A DNA stretch of 40,713 bases from contig NZ_JAJISC010000011.1 in NCBI RefSeq assembly GCF_024790395.1, positions 1 to 40,713 of the forward strand, written 5' to 3'. The stretch is from Halomonas dongshanensis (lineage in GTDB: Bacteria; Pseudomonadota; Gammaproteobacteria; Pseudomonadales; Halomonadaceae). A program made the translations under genes and the position numbers. The notes under the pieces are model-generated. The model searched no databases and was not told the DNA's origin. It worked only from the letters and a program-made list of their open reading frames with translations. Of the stretch, positions 31,314 to 40,628 are shown in pieces (the stretch's first letter is position 1; each line of letters opens with the position of its first letter).

Positions 31314-31751
31314 TTAGCCGCCGAGCTGCTTCTCTTTGAGTTCTGCCAACGTCTTGCAGTCGACGCAGAGCGTTGCCGTTGGGCGTGCTTCCAGACGGCG
31401 AATGCCGATCTCGACGCCGCAGGCTTCGCAGAAGCCGTAGTCGTCTTCGTCGATCTTCTCGATAGTCTCGTTGATCTTTTTCAACAGCTTACGCTCGCGA
31501 TCGCGGGTACGCAGTTCGAGGCTGAAGCCCTCTTCCTGGGTTGCGCGGTCGGCAGGGTCGGCGTAGTTGCTGGCGTCTTCTTGCAGGTGGCGTACGGTGC
31601 GATCCACCTCTTCCATGAGGTCCTGTTTCCAGTCCAGCAACAGCTGGCGAAAATGCGCAAGCTGGCGCTCGTTCATATACTCTTCGCCCGCTGCAGGCTC
31701 GTACGGGACGAAGGACTTGGAAGCTTCCGGTTTCTTTTCCGCTACTGGCAT
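31314..31751 (-). CDS. dksA: RNA polymerase-binding transcription factor DksA
   Basis: 145 residues, close to the E. coli protein (151). The long coiled coil (about 30-105) ends in the acidic tip DASNYADPADRATQEE that reaches into the RNA polymerase secondary channel; the zinc finger follows as CEAC and CVDC, 17 residues apart. With ppGpp it represses rRNA promoters and activates amino acid promoters during starvation. Its presence beside cbrAB-crcZ is the same as in Pseudomonas. Confidence 0.97.
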   Translation of the reverse strand: MPVAEKKPEASKSFVPYEPAAGEEYMNERQLAHFRQLLLDWKQDLMEEVDRTVRHLQEDASNYADPADRATQEEGFSLELRTRDRERKLLKKINETIEKIDEDDYGFCEACGVEIGIRRLEARPTATLCVDCKTLAELKEKQLGG

Positions 31752-31937
31752 GGGACTGCCTCTTACGTAAGTGACTGCTGATCGACCATGAAACTCGTCT
31801 CACGATCTCACGCCAAAGGGATGCTTGTTTAGCTGAAAGACGGCGCCGTTGCAAGCATAATAGTGAGTCTTAGACCATGTTCCTAGAGGCTATAAGAGTA
31901 TGCTGCCTACCTTTGGGACCCGAGCCGAGGAGCGTCA

Positions 31938-33098
31938 ATGATTGGAAATACGCGGGTGCATCGCGTCGCCCCCTTTCGTGTCATGCACTTGCTGGAGATG
32001 GCCCAGGCGCGCGAAGCCCAGGGCCACGACGTCATTCACCTGGAGGTGGGCGAACCCGACTTTTCTACCCCTGCGCCCATCATCGCCGCCGGGCAGCAGG
32101 CGCTAGCCGAGGGGCGTACCCGCTACACCCCGGCCACTGGCCTGCCAGCGCTCAAAGTCGCGATTGCCAAGCACTACGCCGAGCACTTCGCGGCCGACGT
32201 CGACCCGGCGCGCATCGTCGTCACGCCGGGGGCGTCCGGGGCGCTGCTGTTGGCAAGCCAACTGCTGGTGGGCAGCGGCGATCGGGTGCTGATGGCCGAC
32301 CCTAACTACCCCTGCAATCGCCACTTCATGGCCTTGGCCGGAGCCGAGATCGATACCGTGGCCGTCGCGCGCGAGAGCGGCTGGCAGCTCGATGCCGAGC
32401 TCATCGCGCGCCACTGGCGCGAGGAGACGCGCCTAGCCATGCTCGCCACCCCCTCCAACCCTACCGGCCACACGTTGAGCGCCTCGGCGCTGAGCGCGGT
32501 GATGCAGACGGTCGCGTCGCGCGGCGGCCAGCTCCTGGTCGATGAAATCTATCAAGGGCTCAACTACGACGAGGCGCCGACCTCGGCGCTGGCGCTTGGC
32601 GAAAGTGCTTTCGTGGTCAACAGCTTCTCCAAATACTTCGGCATGACCGGCTGGCGCCTGGGCTGGCTGGTCGCGCCCGAGGCCGCTGTGGAGCCGCTTT
32701 CGCGGCTGGCCCAAAACGTCTTCTTGGCCGCCTCTACGCCTGCGCAGTACGCGGCACTAGCGGCTTTCACTCCAGAGTGTCGTGAGCTGCTCGAAGCACG
32801 CCGGGCGACGTTCAAAACTCGGCGCGACGTGCTCATGCAAGGACTCGCCACGCTGGGCCTTGCGCCCGACTTGCCCCCACAGGGCGCCTTCTACCTATGG
32901 CTCGATATCTCGCGCTACAGCGACGATAGCCAAGCGTTCTGCGAGCGCCTGCTGCAGGAGGAGAACGTGGCGATCACGCCGGGAATCGATTTTGCCGTGC
33001 GCGACGGTGAGCGCTACGTGCGCATCGCCTTTACCAACGATGTCGCCCGGCTGGAGGAGGCGGTTGCGCGTCTTACCCGCTTCGTGGCGCGGCTATGA
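31938..33098 (+). CDS. PLP-dependent aminotransferase, class I/II
   Basis: 386 residues with the fold type I aminotransferase pattern: EVGEPDFSTP near the start, YTPATGLPALK, substrate/cofactor motif SNPTGHT, VDEIYQGLNY and the PLP-binding Lys232 in SFSKYFGMTGWRLGW; the carboxylate-binding Arg is in YVRIAFT. Substrate is not decided by sequence alone; relatives are annotated as aspartate, alanine or aromatic aminotransferases. GAGGAG precedes the ATG. It is divergent from dksA and overlaps sfsA by four bases. Pseudomonas has an aminotransferase gene (PA4722) next to dksA as well. Confidence 0.9.
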   Translation: MIGNTRVHRVAPFRVMHLLEMAQAREAQGHDVIHLEVGEPDFSTPAPIIAAGQQALAEGRTRYTPATGLPALKVAIAKHYAEHFAADVDPARIVVTPGASGALLLASQLLVGSGDRVLMADPNYPCNRHFMALAGAEIDTVAVARESGWQLDAELIARHWREETRLAMLATPSNPTGHTLSASALSAVMQTVASRGGQLLVDEIYQGLNYDEAPTSALALGESAFVVNSFSKYFGMTGWRLGWLVAPEAAVEPLSRLAQNVFLAASTPAQYAALAAFTPECRELLEARRATFKTRRDVLMQGLATLGLAPDLPPQGAFYLWLDISRYSDDSQAFCERLLQEENVAITPGIDFAVRDGERYVRIAFTNDVARLEEAVARLTRFVARL

Positions 33099-33865
33099 CG
33101 CTGGCCTACCCGCCGCTTGTAGCGGGCACGCTGGTGCGACGCTACAAGCGCTTCTTCGCCGAGGTGCGTTTGGATGACGGGCGTGAGGTGGTCGCGCACT
33201 GTCCCAATACCGGCTCGATGAAGGCGGTCAACGTGCCGGGTTGCCGGGTGTGGCTTTCGCCCAGCGATAACCCACGACGCAAGCTCGCCTGGACTTGGGA
33301 GCTGATCGAGCTGCCAGAGGCCAATGGCAGAACCGCGCCGGTATCGGTACATACCGGGCGGACCAACCGCATCGTCGAGGCGGCGCTTAGCCAAAGCAGC
33401 CTCGCGCCCTTGGCGGGCTATGCCCACTGCCGTCGCGAGGTGCGTGTCGGTGAGGCGCGGCTCGATTTCGTCTTGGAACAGCAGCCACACGATGCGCGAG
33501 CGCTTAGTGAAGCGCCCAATGCGCGGGTCTATATCGAGGTCAAACAGGTGACGCTCAAGGAGAGCGATGGCCACGGCTATTTTCCCGACTCGGTTAGCGC
33601 ACGTGGCTTGAAACATCTTCACGTGCTCGAAGCGCTGGCGCGCAAAGGCGAGCGGGCAGTGCTGCTGTTTTGCGTCGCTCACGAGGGCATCAATGATGTG
33701 GCGCCCGCCGCGCATATCGACCCCGCCTATGCCGCAGGGCTTCAAGCGGCGACGGCGGCGGGCGTCGAGGTGATGGCCTTTGGCACCCGCGTGGAGTGGG
33801 CAACGGGCGTGCCGGTGAGCATTGCGCTTGACCGGCGACTACCGGTGCGGGTTAGCGTCGCCTAA
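33095..33865 (+). CDS. sfsA: SfsA, sugar fermentation stimulation protein homologue
   Basis: 256 residues. SfsA features: LVRRYKRFFAEV at the N-terminus (OB-like part), AHCPNTGSM, the nuclease-like core residues in RLDFVLE and IEVKQVTL with DxxSARGLKHLHVL, and VLFCVAHEGI. The core resembles PD-(D/E)XK nucleases. The original report linked it to maltose metabolism in E. coli; its real activity is unclear. It is coupled to the aminotransferase gene (ATGA overlap) and its 3' end overlaps metW, on the other strand, by 14 bases. Confidence 0.93.
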   Translation: MTLAYPPLVAGTLVRRYKRFFAEVRLDDGREVVAHCPNTGSMKAVNVPGCRVWLSPSDNPRRKLAWTWELIELPEANGRTAPVSVHTGRTNRIVEAALSQSSLAPLAGYAHCRREVRVGEARLDFVLEQQPHDARALSEAPNARVYIEVKQVTLKESDGHGYFPDSVSARGLKHLHVLEALARKGERAVLLFCVAHEGINDVAPAAHIDPAYAAGLQAATAAGVEVMAFGTRVEWATGVPVSIALDRRLPVRVSVA

Positions 33866-34448
33866 CGCGGAAGATGGCGATCTCGCCGAACAGGTTCGGC
33901 CACAGCCGCGAGCTCCAGTGGCCGCGCTGGTTACCCACGCCCACCGCCCGATCGACGATGACCAGCCCCTTCTCCTGGCATAGGTGCTCGAAGTCGTTGA
34001 AGGTCGAGAGGTGGATGTTGGGGGTGTCGTACCAGGCGTGGGGCAGCGACTTGGAAACTGGCATGTAGCCGCGTAGGCCCAAGTGGATGCGGTGGCGCCA
34101 GTAGGCAAAGTTGGGGAAGGTGATGATGCCTTCGTTGGCGACCCTGAGCATCTCGTCGAGCATCTTGTCGGGACGGCGCAGGGCCTGCAGTGCCTGGGTC
34201 ATGATGACCAGGTCATAGCTGTTGTCCTGAAAACAGCCTAAGCCGTCATCGAGGTTGTGCTCGATAACGCTGACCCCGCGCGCAACGCAGGCGGTTATGC
34301 CGTCAGGGTCGATTTCGAGACCGTAGCCGGTCACTTTTTTGTGCTGGGCGAGGGTGTCGAGTAGAACGCCGTCGCCGCAGGCCAGGTCGAGCACGTGGGC
34401 GCCTTCGGCTACCCAATCGTAAATCAGTGCGAGATCGGCGCGCATCAT
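33852..34448 (-). CDS. metW: Methionine biosynthesis protein MetW
   Basis: 198 residues, class I SAM-methyltransferase fold: [14 protein letters not shown] for SAM binding, [26 protein letters not shown], then [24 protein letters not shown], typical of MetW. MetW works with MetX in homoserine acylation in several proteobacteria; the methyl transfer activity is not established. ATGA overlap with metX shows tight coupling. It converges on sfsA with a 14-base overlap, so no terminator separates the two. Confidence 0.95.
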   Translation of the reverse strand: MMRADLALIYDWVAEGAHVLDLACGDGVLLDTLAQHKKVTGYGLEIDPDGITACVARGVSVIEHNLDDGLGCFQDNSYDLVIMTQALQALRRPDKMLDEMLRVANEGIITFPNFAYWRHRIHLGLRGYMPVSKSLPHAWYDTPNIHLSTFNDFEHLCQEKGLVIVDRAVGVGNQRGHWSSRLWPNLFGEIAIFRVRRR

Positions 34449-35644
34449 GCAACCCCCTGCGTGGCGTGGTCTGGATCGAGCTCGAGATCGCGGGCGATGC
34501 GCGTCATGAAGGCGCTAAACAGGGCCTCGTAACGCGGCTCGGGCAGCAAGAAAGCGTCGTGGCCGTGGGGTGAGGCGATGTTGGCATAGCTCACTGGCTT
34601 GCCCGCCTGGGTGAGTGCGTCCACCAGCTCGCGCGAGCGCGAAGGCGGAAAGCGCCAGTCGGTGGTGAAGCTGATGACCAGAAACGGGCACTGCGCCGGG
34701 GCCAGCGCCTGGGCCAGATCGCCTTCAAAGGCGGCGGCTGGGTCGAAGTAGTCCAGCGCCTTGGTCATCAACAAGTAGGTGTTGGCGTCGAAGGCGGTGG
34801 AGAAGGCGTCGCCCTGGTAGCGCAGGTAGGACTCGACCTGGAATTCGACGTCGAAGCCGAAGTTAAGATCGTCGCTGCGCAGATCACGACCAAACTTGCT
34901 GCCCATGGCGTCTTCGGAAAGATAGGTGATATGGCCGACCATGCGTGCAAGCTTGAGCCCGCGCTTGGGCACGGTGTCGTGTTCGGCATACCAGCCATCG
35001 AAGAACTCGGGGTCGGAGCGAATCGCCTGGCGGGCGACCTCGTTGAAGGCGATGTTCTGCGCCGAGAGCCGTGGCGTGGCGGCGATGATCGCCGCATTGG
35101 CTACGCGCTCGGGGTAGGTGATCGCCCACTGCAGCACCTGCATGCCGCCAAGGCTTCCGCCTACCGCTGCGGCAAAGCGCTCGATGCCGAGGTAATCGGC
35201 CAGGCGCGCTTGGCTATTGACCCAATCGCTGACCGTGACAAGCGGAAACTCGGGACCCCACTGGCGCCCCGTGGCCGGGTTGTGGCTCACCGGCCCCGTG
35301 CTTCCGTGGCAGCCGCCGAGGTTGTTGAGCGCAATGACGAAAAAGCGGTTGGTGTCGATCGGCTTGCCGGGGCCGATGTGGGCGTCCCACCAGCCAGGCT
35401 TGCGATCCTCTTCGCTGTGGTAGCCCGCCGCGTGATGATGGCCGGAGAGCGCGTGGCAGATTAACACAGCGTTGCTGCGCTCGGCGTTGAGCGTGCCGTA
35501 GGTCTCGTAGATCAGCTCGTATTCCGGCAGCACCTTGCCGCAGGCCAGGGCCAGTGGGGTATCGAATTTAGCGATATGGGGCGTGACCAAGCCTACGGAG
35601 CCAGCGGGGCGGTCGGCGTAGGCGAGAGTGTCAGAGTCAGGCAT
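34445..35644 (-). CDS. metX: Homoserine O-acyltransferase MetX
   Basis: 399 residues, alpha/beta hydrolase fold. The nucleophile elbow is GGSLGGMQ (Ser164), the oxyanion region [12 protein letters not shown], and the catalytic Asp and His are in the segments TTDWRFPP and HGHDAFL near the end. It acylates homoserine in the first committed step of methionine synthesis. MetX proteins encoded next to metW in gammaproteobacteria are mostly succinyltransferases, so succinyl-CoA may be the donor; this cannot be settled here. Part of a yggS-proC-yggT-metX-metW row like that of Pseudomonas. Confidence 0.95.
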   Translation of the reverse strand: MPDSDTLAYADRPAGSVGLVTPHIAKFDTPLALACGKVLPEYELIYETYGTLNAERSNAVLICHALSGHHHAAGYHSEEDRKPGWWDAHIGPGKPIDTNRFFVIALNNLGGCHGSTGPVSHNPATGRQWGPEFPLVTVSDWVNSQARLADYLGIERFAAAVGGSLGGMQVLQWAITYPERVANAAIIAATPRLSAQNIAFNEVARQAIRSDPEFFDGWYAEHDTVPKRGLKLARMVGHITYLSEDAMGSKFGRDLRSDDLNFGFDVEFQVESYLRYQGDAFSTAFDANTYLLMTKALDYFDPAAAFEGDLAQALAPAQCPFLVISFTTDWRFPPSRSRELVDALTQAGKPVSYANIASPHGHDAFLLPEPRYEALFSAFMTRIARDLELDPDHATQGVA

Positions 35645-35686
35645 CGAAGGCGTGGGTCCCGTTCTACTTGCGTGTTGTCCTGGTGA

Positions 35687-36280
35687 TCACAGGCCGACGA
35701 ACCAGCCAGCGGGGCCGGCGGCGCGAATCAGCGACCCGACGACCAGGCTATCCAGCAGGTTGATGGCGATGAAAACGACGATGGGCGACAGATCGATCAT
35801 GCCCAGCGGCGGAATGATCCGACGCACTGGCGCCATGATCGGCTCGACCAGTTGCATGACTAAAAGCGCGCCTGGGTGGCTTGCGTTCGGCGCTACCCAG
35901 CTCAGGATGATCATCACGATCAAGGCGAAGAAGTAGATCTTGAGAATGGCGTTGGCGAGCGCGGCTACCCCGGCGATGGCGAGATGGGCAAGATTTGGCA
36001 GGCCATTGGCGAACAGCGCGAAAATGATCGCGATGCTGCCGACCTTGAGCACGAAGCCTGCTGCTAGCGTGGCCAAGTCGTAGCGCCCGTTGATGGGGCG
36101 CAAAAAGCCTTGGAAAAGACCCACGGCGGGTTGGGTGATCTTGACCACGGACTGGCTGAGCGGATTGTAGTAATCGGCGCGCGATGCCTGCAGCAGAAAA
36201 CGTAGCATCAGCATGAAGAGGTAAAGGTTGATCAGCAAATTGATCAACGATAACCCGGCGCTGCCCAGTTGATTCCCCAT
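35687..36280 (-). CDS. yggT: YggT family inner membrane protein
   Basis: 197 residues from the ATG at 36280, which has GAGGAG nine bases upstream. Two YGGT units are visible, each with a membrane segment, a short loop and a NPxSQSVVKITQP- or VEPIMAPVRRIIP-type motif; in all about five hydrophobic segments. YggT proteins are linked to osmotic stress and to membrane protein and cell shape functions, without a defined activity. Placed between proC and metX. Confidence 0.93.
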   Translation of the reverse strand: MGNQLGSAGLSLINLLINLYLFMLMLRFLLQASRADYYNPLSQSVVKITQPAVGLFQGFLRPINGRYDLATLAAGFVLKVGSIAIIFALFANGLPNLAHLAIAGVAALANAILKIYFFALIVMIILSWVAPNASHPGALLVMQLVEPIMAPVRRIIPPLGMIDLSPIVVFIAINLLDSLVVGSLIRAAGPAGWFVGL

Positions 36281-36378
36281 CGGTGTGACTCCTCGTGCGT
36301 CAGGGCGCAGTAGTGTGGCGGTGATATGTTGGTAATACGTTAGAAAGAGAGGGTGGTGGATACGCGCCAAGCGGCCCG

Positions 36379-37203
36379 CTAGGGCGTGCCGAGCTCCTTG
36401 GCCATCTCTTCGGCGCGCTGGGCGCAGGTGTGCATGGCATCCTGAACGATTTGGCGCATTTTGGCATCCTCCATGTGCGCGATGGCGCGCTCGGTGGTGC
36501 CGCCAGGCGACATTACGTTCTGCTTGAGCGTGGCCGGGTCCTTATCGCTTGCCTGGGCCATGGTGGCGGCGCCTAGCCCGGTTTGGATCGCCAAGCGCCG
36601 CGCCGTGGCGGCGGGCAGGCCAAGCGCCACGGCGGCGGCTTCCATGGCTTCGAACATCAAGAAGAAGTAGGCCGGGGCGCTTCCCGCGACGGCGGTCACG
36701 GCGTTGAGTAGGCGCTCTTCATCGACCCATTCGACTAGGCCGACGGCGGCCATCAGCGCGCTGGCGGCGGCGCGCTGATCCTCACTTACGGCGGCGTTGG
36801 CATACAGGCCGCTGGCGCCCTGGCCAACCAGCGAGGGCGTGTTGGGCATGCAGCGCACGATGGCATGACCGCCTCCGAGCCAGGCGTCGATCGAGGCAAC
36901 CTCGAGCCCTGCCGCAATGGAGACGATCAGCGGACGATGCGTCTGCGCTACCTCGGCAATCTCTTGGCACACCTGACGCATCACCTTGGGCTTGACGCCG
37001 AGAACGACGATGTCAGCGCTAGCTACGGCGGTACGGTTATCGGTGGTCGTTTGAATGCCGAGACGCTCACTAAGCGGCGCCAGTGTCGACTCGCGGGTCG
37101 CGGTGGCGGTGATAGTGGCAGGTGCCGCGCCGCTGGCGACGAGGCCGCCGATGATGGCGCTGGCCATGTTGCCCGCGCCGATGAAGGTGATCTGCTTCTC
37201 CAT
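36379..37203 (-). CDS. proC: Pyrroline-5-carboxylate reductase ProC
   Basis: 274 residues. N-terminal Rossmann motif ITFIGAGNMASAIIGGL, the VLGVKPKVM strand, and the C-terminal dimerisation domain with LLNAVTAVAGSAPAYFFLMFEAM and MSPGGTTERAIAHME, as in all ProC. It reduces pyrroline-5-carboxylate to proline with NAD(P)H, the last step of proline synthesis. Start chosen at 37203 for the upstream GAGGGAG and direct match to ProC N-termini. Follows yggS with a 62-base gap, the usual pair. Confidence 0.96.
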   Translation of the reverse strand: MEKQITFIGAGNMASAIIGGLVASGAAPATITATATRESTLAPLSERLGIQTTTDNRTAVASADIVVLGVKPKVMRQVCQEIAEVAQTHRPLIVSIAAGLEVASIDAWLGGGHAIVRCMPNTPSLVGQGASGLYANAAVSEDQRAAASALMAAVGLVEWVDEERLLNAVTAVAGSAPAYFFLMFEAMEAAAVALGLPAATARRLAIQTGLGAATMAQASDKDPATLKQNVMSPGGTTERAIAHMEDAKMRQIVQDAMHTCAQRAEEMAKELGTP

Positions 37204-37265
37204 GGTGTCGTCTCCCTCGTAAATGGTGTCGTTGTCTGGTGCTGGCGGCTTGCTAGGCACTGCCC

Positions 37266-37961
37266 TCAGCGGGCGCCAAAGATCGCGCTGCCCAGGCGGA
37301 CGATGGTGGCACCTTCTGTCACGGCGGCTTCAAGATCATCGCTCATACCCATCGACAGGGTGTCAAGCAGAGCCTCGGGCAGGCTTGCCTGCAGCTCGTC
37401 GCGCAGCTTACGCAGGGCAGCGAACGGCGCCTGCTGCTGTGCCATCGACTCGGCCGGGGCGGGAATCGCCATTAGCCCCCGCAGGCGTAGGCGCGGCAGG
37501 GTTAGAATCTCGCGCGCCAGGGCCAGCGTCTCTTCTGGGGCTACGCCCGACTTGCTCGGCTCTCGGCTGATATTGACCTGCAAGCAGACGTTGAGCGGCG
37601 CTAGTGTTGCCGGGCGCTGCTCGTTCAGGCGTTGGGCGATCTTGAGGCGATCGACGCTGTGTACCCAGGCAAAGCGCTCGGCCACGGAGCGCGTCTTATT
37701 GGATTGCAGCGGGCCAATGAAATGCCAAACGATATCGTCGAGTTCGCTGAGGGCCGTCTGTTTGTCGAGTGCCTCTTGTAGGTAGTTCTCGCCGAAATCG
37801 CGCTGGCCTAGCTGGTGTGCCTGGCGTACTGCGCTTTCCGGTTTGGTCTTGCTCACTGCCAGAAGCAGCGCATCGTCGAGCGGCCGACCAGCGTGCTCCA
37901 GGGCGCGGTGTAGGCGCTCGCGTGCGGTGGCAAGGGACTCGGGAAGGGCGACATCGAACAT
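37266..37961 (-). CDS. yggS: YggS/PLPBP family pyridoxal phosphate homeostasis protein
   Basis: 231 residues, the fold type III PLP barrel. PLP Lys38 lies in LLAVSKTKP; FGENYLQEA, WHFIGPLQSNKT, VNISREPSKSG and SMGMSDDLEAAVTEGATIVRLGSAIFG are the family blocks, the last ones holding the phosphate. It is not an enzyme but buffers free PLP. GAGGAG is five bases before the ATG. First of the yggS-proC-yggT-metXW row. Confidence 0.96.
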   Translation of the reverse strand: MFDVALPESLATARERLHRALEHAGRPLDDALLLAVSKTKPESAVRQAHQLGQRDFGENYLQEALDKQTALSELDDIVWHFIGPLQSNKTRSVAERFAWVHSVDRLKIAQRLNEQRPATLAPLNVCLQVNISREPSKSGVAPEETLALAREILTLPRLRLRGLMAIPAPAESMAQQQAPFAALRKLRDELQASLPEALLDTLSMGMSDDLEAAVTEGATIVRLGSAIFGAR

Positions 37962-38058
37962 GGCGACTCCTCAGGGCAAACGACAAATGCAGGAGAAAAG
38001 AGAAGCGATAGTACCGAACTGCGGCCACGCTCGGCAAAGCAATGCGCGTGGGTGACTC

Positions 38059-39228
38059 TCAGGCGGCATAGACACCGCCGAGCAAGCGAGGCCCGCGCGC
38101 ACCAGTGACACTTGGCAGATTGCCGGGCAGCCCCTGCAAACGGCGGTAGGCGAGCCAGGCAAAGGCGCCCGCCTCGATCCAATCGCCAGGCCAGCCATAG
38201 GCATCGGGGGTAGTGAGTGATGCCTGAGGCAGGCGCGCCTGAAGGCGTGCCATGAGGTGGGTATTGTGAACCCCGCCGCCAGCGGCGATGAGCTCGAGCG
38301 TTTGCGTGCCCAGCCCCAAGAGGGCAACGGCATCGGCCACGCTTGCAGCGGTGAGTTCGGCAAGTGTGGCTTGAACGTCTACTGGGCGTTCATCGCCGCG
38401 AAGGTGCTGGGCTAACCAGTCGAGATGAAAGTGCTCGCGCCCGGTGCTGCGCGGCGGCGGCTGGTGAAAGAAGGCGTCGTCGAGCATGCGGCGCAAAAGT
38501 GCATAGTCGATTCGTCCTTGGGCGGCCCAGGCACCTTCGGCATCGAAGTGGCCGTCGTGGTGGCGCGCGTACCAGGCATCCAGTAGGGCGTTGGCGGGGC
38601 CACTGTCGAAACCGATGACCTCGCCGCCATTGGGTGGCAGCGAGGTCACGTTGGCGAAGCCGCCTAGGTTGAGAATCAAGCGGTGGCGCTGGTCGTCGGC
38701 GAATAGGGCATGGTGAAAGGCGGGCGCAAGCGGTGCCGCCTGTCCGCCTGCGGCAAGATCGCGGCGGCGAAAATCGGCGACTACCGTGCAGCCGGTAAGC
38801 TCGGCCAAAAGGCTAGGGTTGTCCAGCTGCAACGTATAGGACGGGGCATTGGCCGTGGAAGCGTGGCCGTTTGGGGCGTGCTCGATGGTCTGGCCGTGAC
38901 TGCCAAGAGCCACGATCTCAGTGGTATCGATGCCTTCGTTTGCCAGCAGCGTCGCCACCGCTTTGGCCTGAAGGGCGCAAAAGGCGTCTTCGGCTGCGGC
39001 GAACTCGTCAAACCCCGCTGAGCTAGCGTGGCAAAGCGCCCATAGGCGCTGACGAAGCTCGCTCGGCATGGGTTCGGCATGATGGCCTAAAAGTACGGGG
39101 CGTCCGTGCGCGTCGATGTTGACCAGCGCCGCATCGATGCCATCGAGGCTGGTGCCCGACATCAACCCAACGTAGAGGCCGGAGGCATTCGTTGAGGCGT
39201 CGTCAGTGCGGTGGGCAGGGTGGGGCAT
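38059..39228 (-). CDS. anmK: 1,6-anhydro-N-acetylmuramic acid kinase AnmK
   Basis: 389 residues. The sugar kinase/Hsp70 type ATPase fold is seen in LMSGTSLDGIDAAL, GSHGQTIEH, NLGGFANVT, GFDSGPANALLDAW and AAGGGVHNTHLM. It hydrolyses and phosphorylates the anhydro sugar released from peptidoglycan to N-acetylmuramate 6-phosphate, feeding cell wall recycling. AAAGGAG lies well placed before the ATG. About 14 N-terminal residues extend beyond the usual start. Divergent from tyrS. Confidence 0.95.
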   Translation of the reverse strand: MPHPAHRTDDASTNASGLYVGLMSGTSLDGIDAALVNIDAHGRPVLLGHHAEPMPSELRQRLWALCHASSAGFDEFAAAEDAFCALQAKAVATLLANEGIDTTEIVALGSHGQTIEHAPNGHASTANAPSYTLQLDNPSLLAELTGCTVVADFRRRDLAAGGQAAPLAPAFHHALFADDQRHRLILNLGGFANVTSLPPNGGEVIGFDSGPANALLDAWYARHHDGHFDAEGAWAAQGRIDYALLRRMLDDAFFHQPPPRSTGREHFHLDWLAQHLRGDERPVDVQATLAELTAASVADAVALLGLGTQTLELIAAGGGVHNTHLMARLQARLPQASLTTPDAYGWPGDWIEAGAFAWLAYRRLQGLPGNLPSVTGARGPRLLGGVYAA

Positions 39229-39371
39229 CGCGTTTTCTCCTTTAACACAGTGAATCGCTTGAAAGCGCCCACCTCGGCAGACTCAACCAAAACCGAGTGG
39301 CATGGTAACATCGTCGGTCAACGTGTAACCAAGCGCTCGCAGGCGCAGGCAAAATTGAGGGAGAAGGCTCG

Positions 39372-40571
39372 ATGAGCGAGGTGGATCAGGCGCTGGCGCT
39401 ACTCACGCGCGGCACGCACGAAATTTTGGTCGAAGATGAGTTCAAGAAGAAGCTCGCCTCCGGCCGTAAGCTGCGCATCAAGGCAGGGTTCGATCCCACC
39501 GCGCCCGACTTGCACCTGGGCCACAGCGTGCTGCTGACCAAAATGCGCCAGTTTCAGGACCTGGGACATACCGTCATCTTCTTGATCGGCGATTTTACCG
39601 GGCGTATCGGTGATCCGTCGGGCAAGAACGTCACGCGTAAGCCGCTTACCGAAGCCGAGGTCAAGGCCAACGCTGAGACCTATAAAGCCCAGGTATTTAA
39701 AATCCTGGATCCCGAGAAAACCGAGGTGCGCTTCAACGCCGAGTGGTTTGGCGAGCTAACGGCAGCCAAAATGATCGAGCTCGCCGCGCAAAGCACCGTT
39801 GCCCGCATGCTCGAACGCGACGACTTCGAGAAGCGCTACAAGGCCAACCAGTCGATTTCGATTCACGAATTCCTCTATCCGCTCGTCCAGGGGTACGATT
39901 CGGTAGCGCTGGAAGCGGACATCGAACTCGGGGGCACCGATCAGAAATTCAACCTCTTGATGGGGCGCGAGATTCAAAAGCACTTTGGTCAGGAAGCCCA
40001 GGTGGTCATCACCATGCCGCTGCTCGAAGGGCTGGACGGCGTACAGAAGATGTCCAAATCATTGGGCAACTACGTCGGTCTCGATGAGGCACCTGGCGTG
40101 ATGTTCAACAAGCTGGTGTCGATGCCCGATAGCCTCATGTGGCGCTATTTCGAGCTTCTCTCGCTCAAGAGCAACGAAGAGATCGACGCGCTCAAGCAAA
40201 GCATCGAGCAGGGCGCCAACCCGCGCGACGTCAAAATGGAGCTCGCCCGTGAGTTGATTGCGCGCTATCACGGTGAGGAAGCCGCCGCCAACGCGCATAA
40301 GTCAGCGGGTAATCAGCTAGCCGAAGGTGAACTTCCTGATGACCTGCCCGAAGTTGAGGTCGACTTCGAAGGCGCCGAGTCTGCCCCTATCGCTACCGTG
40401 CTCAATCGCTCGGGACTGACCAAGAACAGTGCTCAGGCCAAAGACATGCTGAAAAACGGCAGCGTAAAGGTCGACGGTGAGTCGGTCGCACCCGACACTA
40501 TGCTGGCTACCGGTAAGGAGTATGTCATTCAGGCAGGCAAGAAACGTTACGCCCGTGTGACGCTCAAATGA
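39372..40571 (+). CDS. tyrS: Tyrosyl-tRNA synthetase TyrS (TyrZ type)
   Basis: 399 residues. Class Ic synthetase with the HIGH motif as HLGH (about 47-50), the KMSKS motif as KMSKS near 230, and the C-terminal S4 RNA-binding domain (about 335-397, with [10 protein letters not shown]). The HLGH and overall length point to the TyrZ subgroup as in Pseudomonas tyrZ. Charges tRNA(Tyr). The start is preceded by GAGGGAGAAGG. It is followed directly by an rRNA-type promoter, as tyrZ of Pseudomonas is followed by an rRNA operon. Confidence 0.96.
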   Translation: MSEVDQALALLTRGTHEILVEDEFKKKLASGRKLRIKAGFDPTAPDLHLGHSVLLTKMRQFQDLGHTVIFLIGDFTGRIGDPSGKNVTRKPLTEAEVKANAETYKAQVFKILDPEKTEVRFNAEWFGELTAAKMIELAAQSTVARMLERDDFEKRYKANQSISIHEFLYPLVQGYDSVALEADIELGGTDQKFNLLMGREIQKHFGQEAQVVITMPLLEGLDGVQKMSKSLGNYVGLDEAPGVMFNKLVSMPDSLMWRYFELLSLKSNEEIDALKQSIEQGANPRDVKMELARELIARYHGEEAAANAHKSAGNQLAEGELPDDLPEVEVDFEGAESAPIATVLNRSGLTKNSAQAKDMLKNGSVKVDGESVAPDTMLATGKEYVIQAGKKRYARVTLK

Positions 40572-40599
40572 TGCTTTTTTGAAAAATCGGAAAAACCCC

Positions 40600-40628
40600 T
40601 TGCCAAGGCCGGGGGTAATCCGTAAAGT
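40600..40628 (+). promoter_or_regulatory. rRNA-operon-like sigma-70 promoter with AT-rich UP element
   Basis: TTGCCA (40600-40605) and TAAAGT (40623-40628) are 17 bases apart. Upstream from 40575 lie alternating T and A runs that look like an UP element; downstream the discriminator is GC-rich, as in stringently controlled promoters. The transcript begins near 40635 and within 40 bases forms AGACT-GAAA-AGTCT (40672-40685), a GNRA-capped hairpin. No boxA or 16S sequence is reached before the window ends, so the rRNA assignment rests on promoter shape and on the tyrS neighbourhood. Confidence 0.6.
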
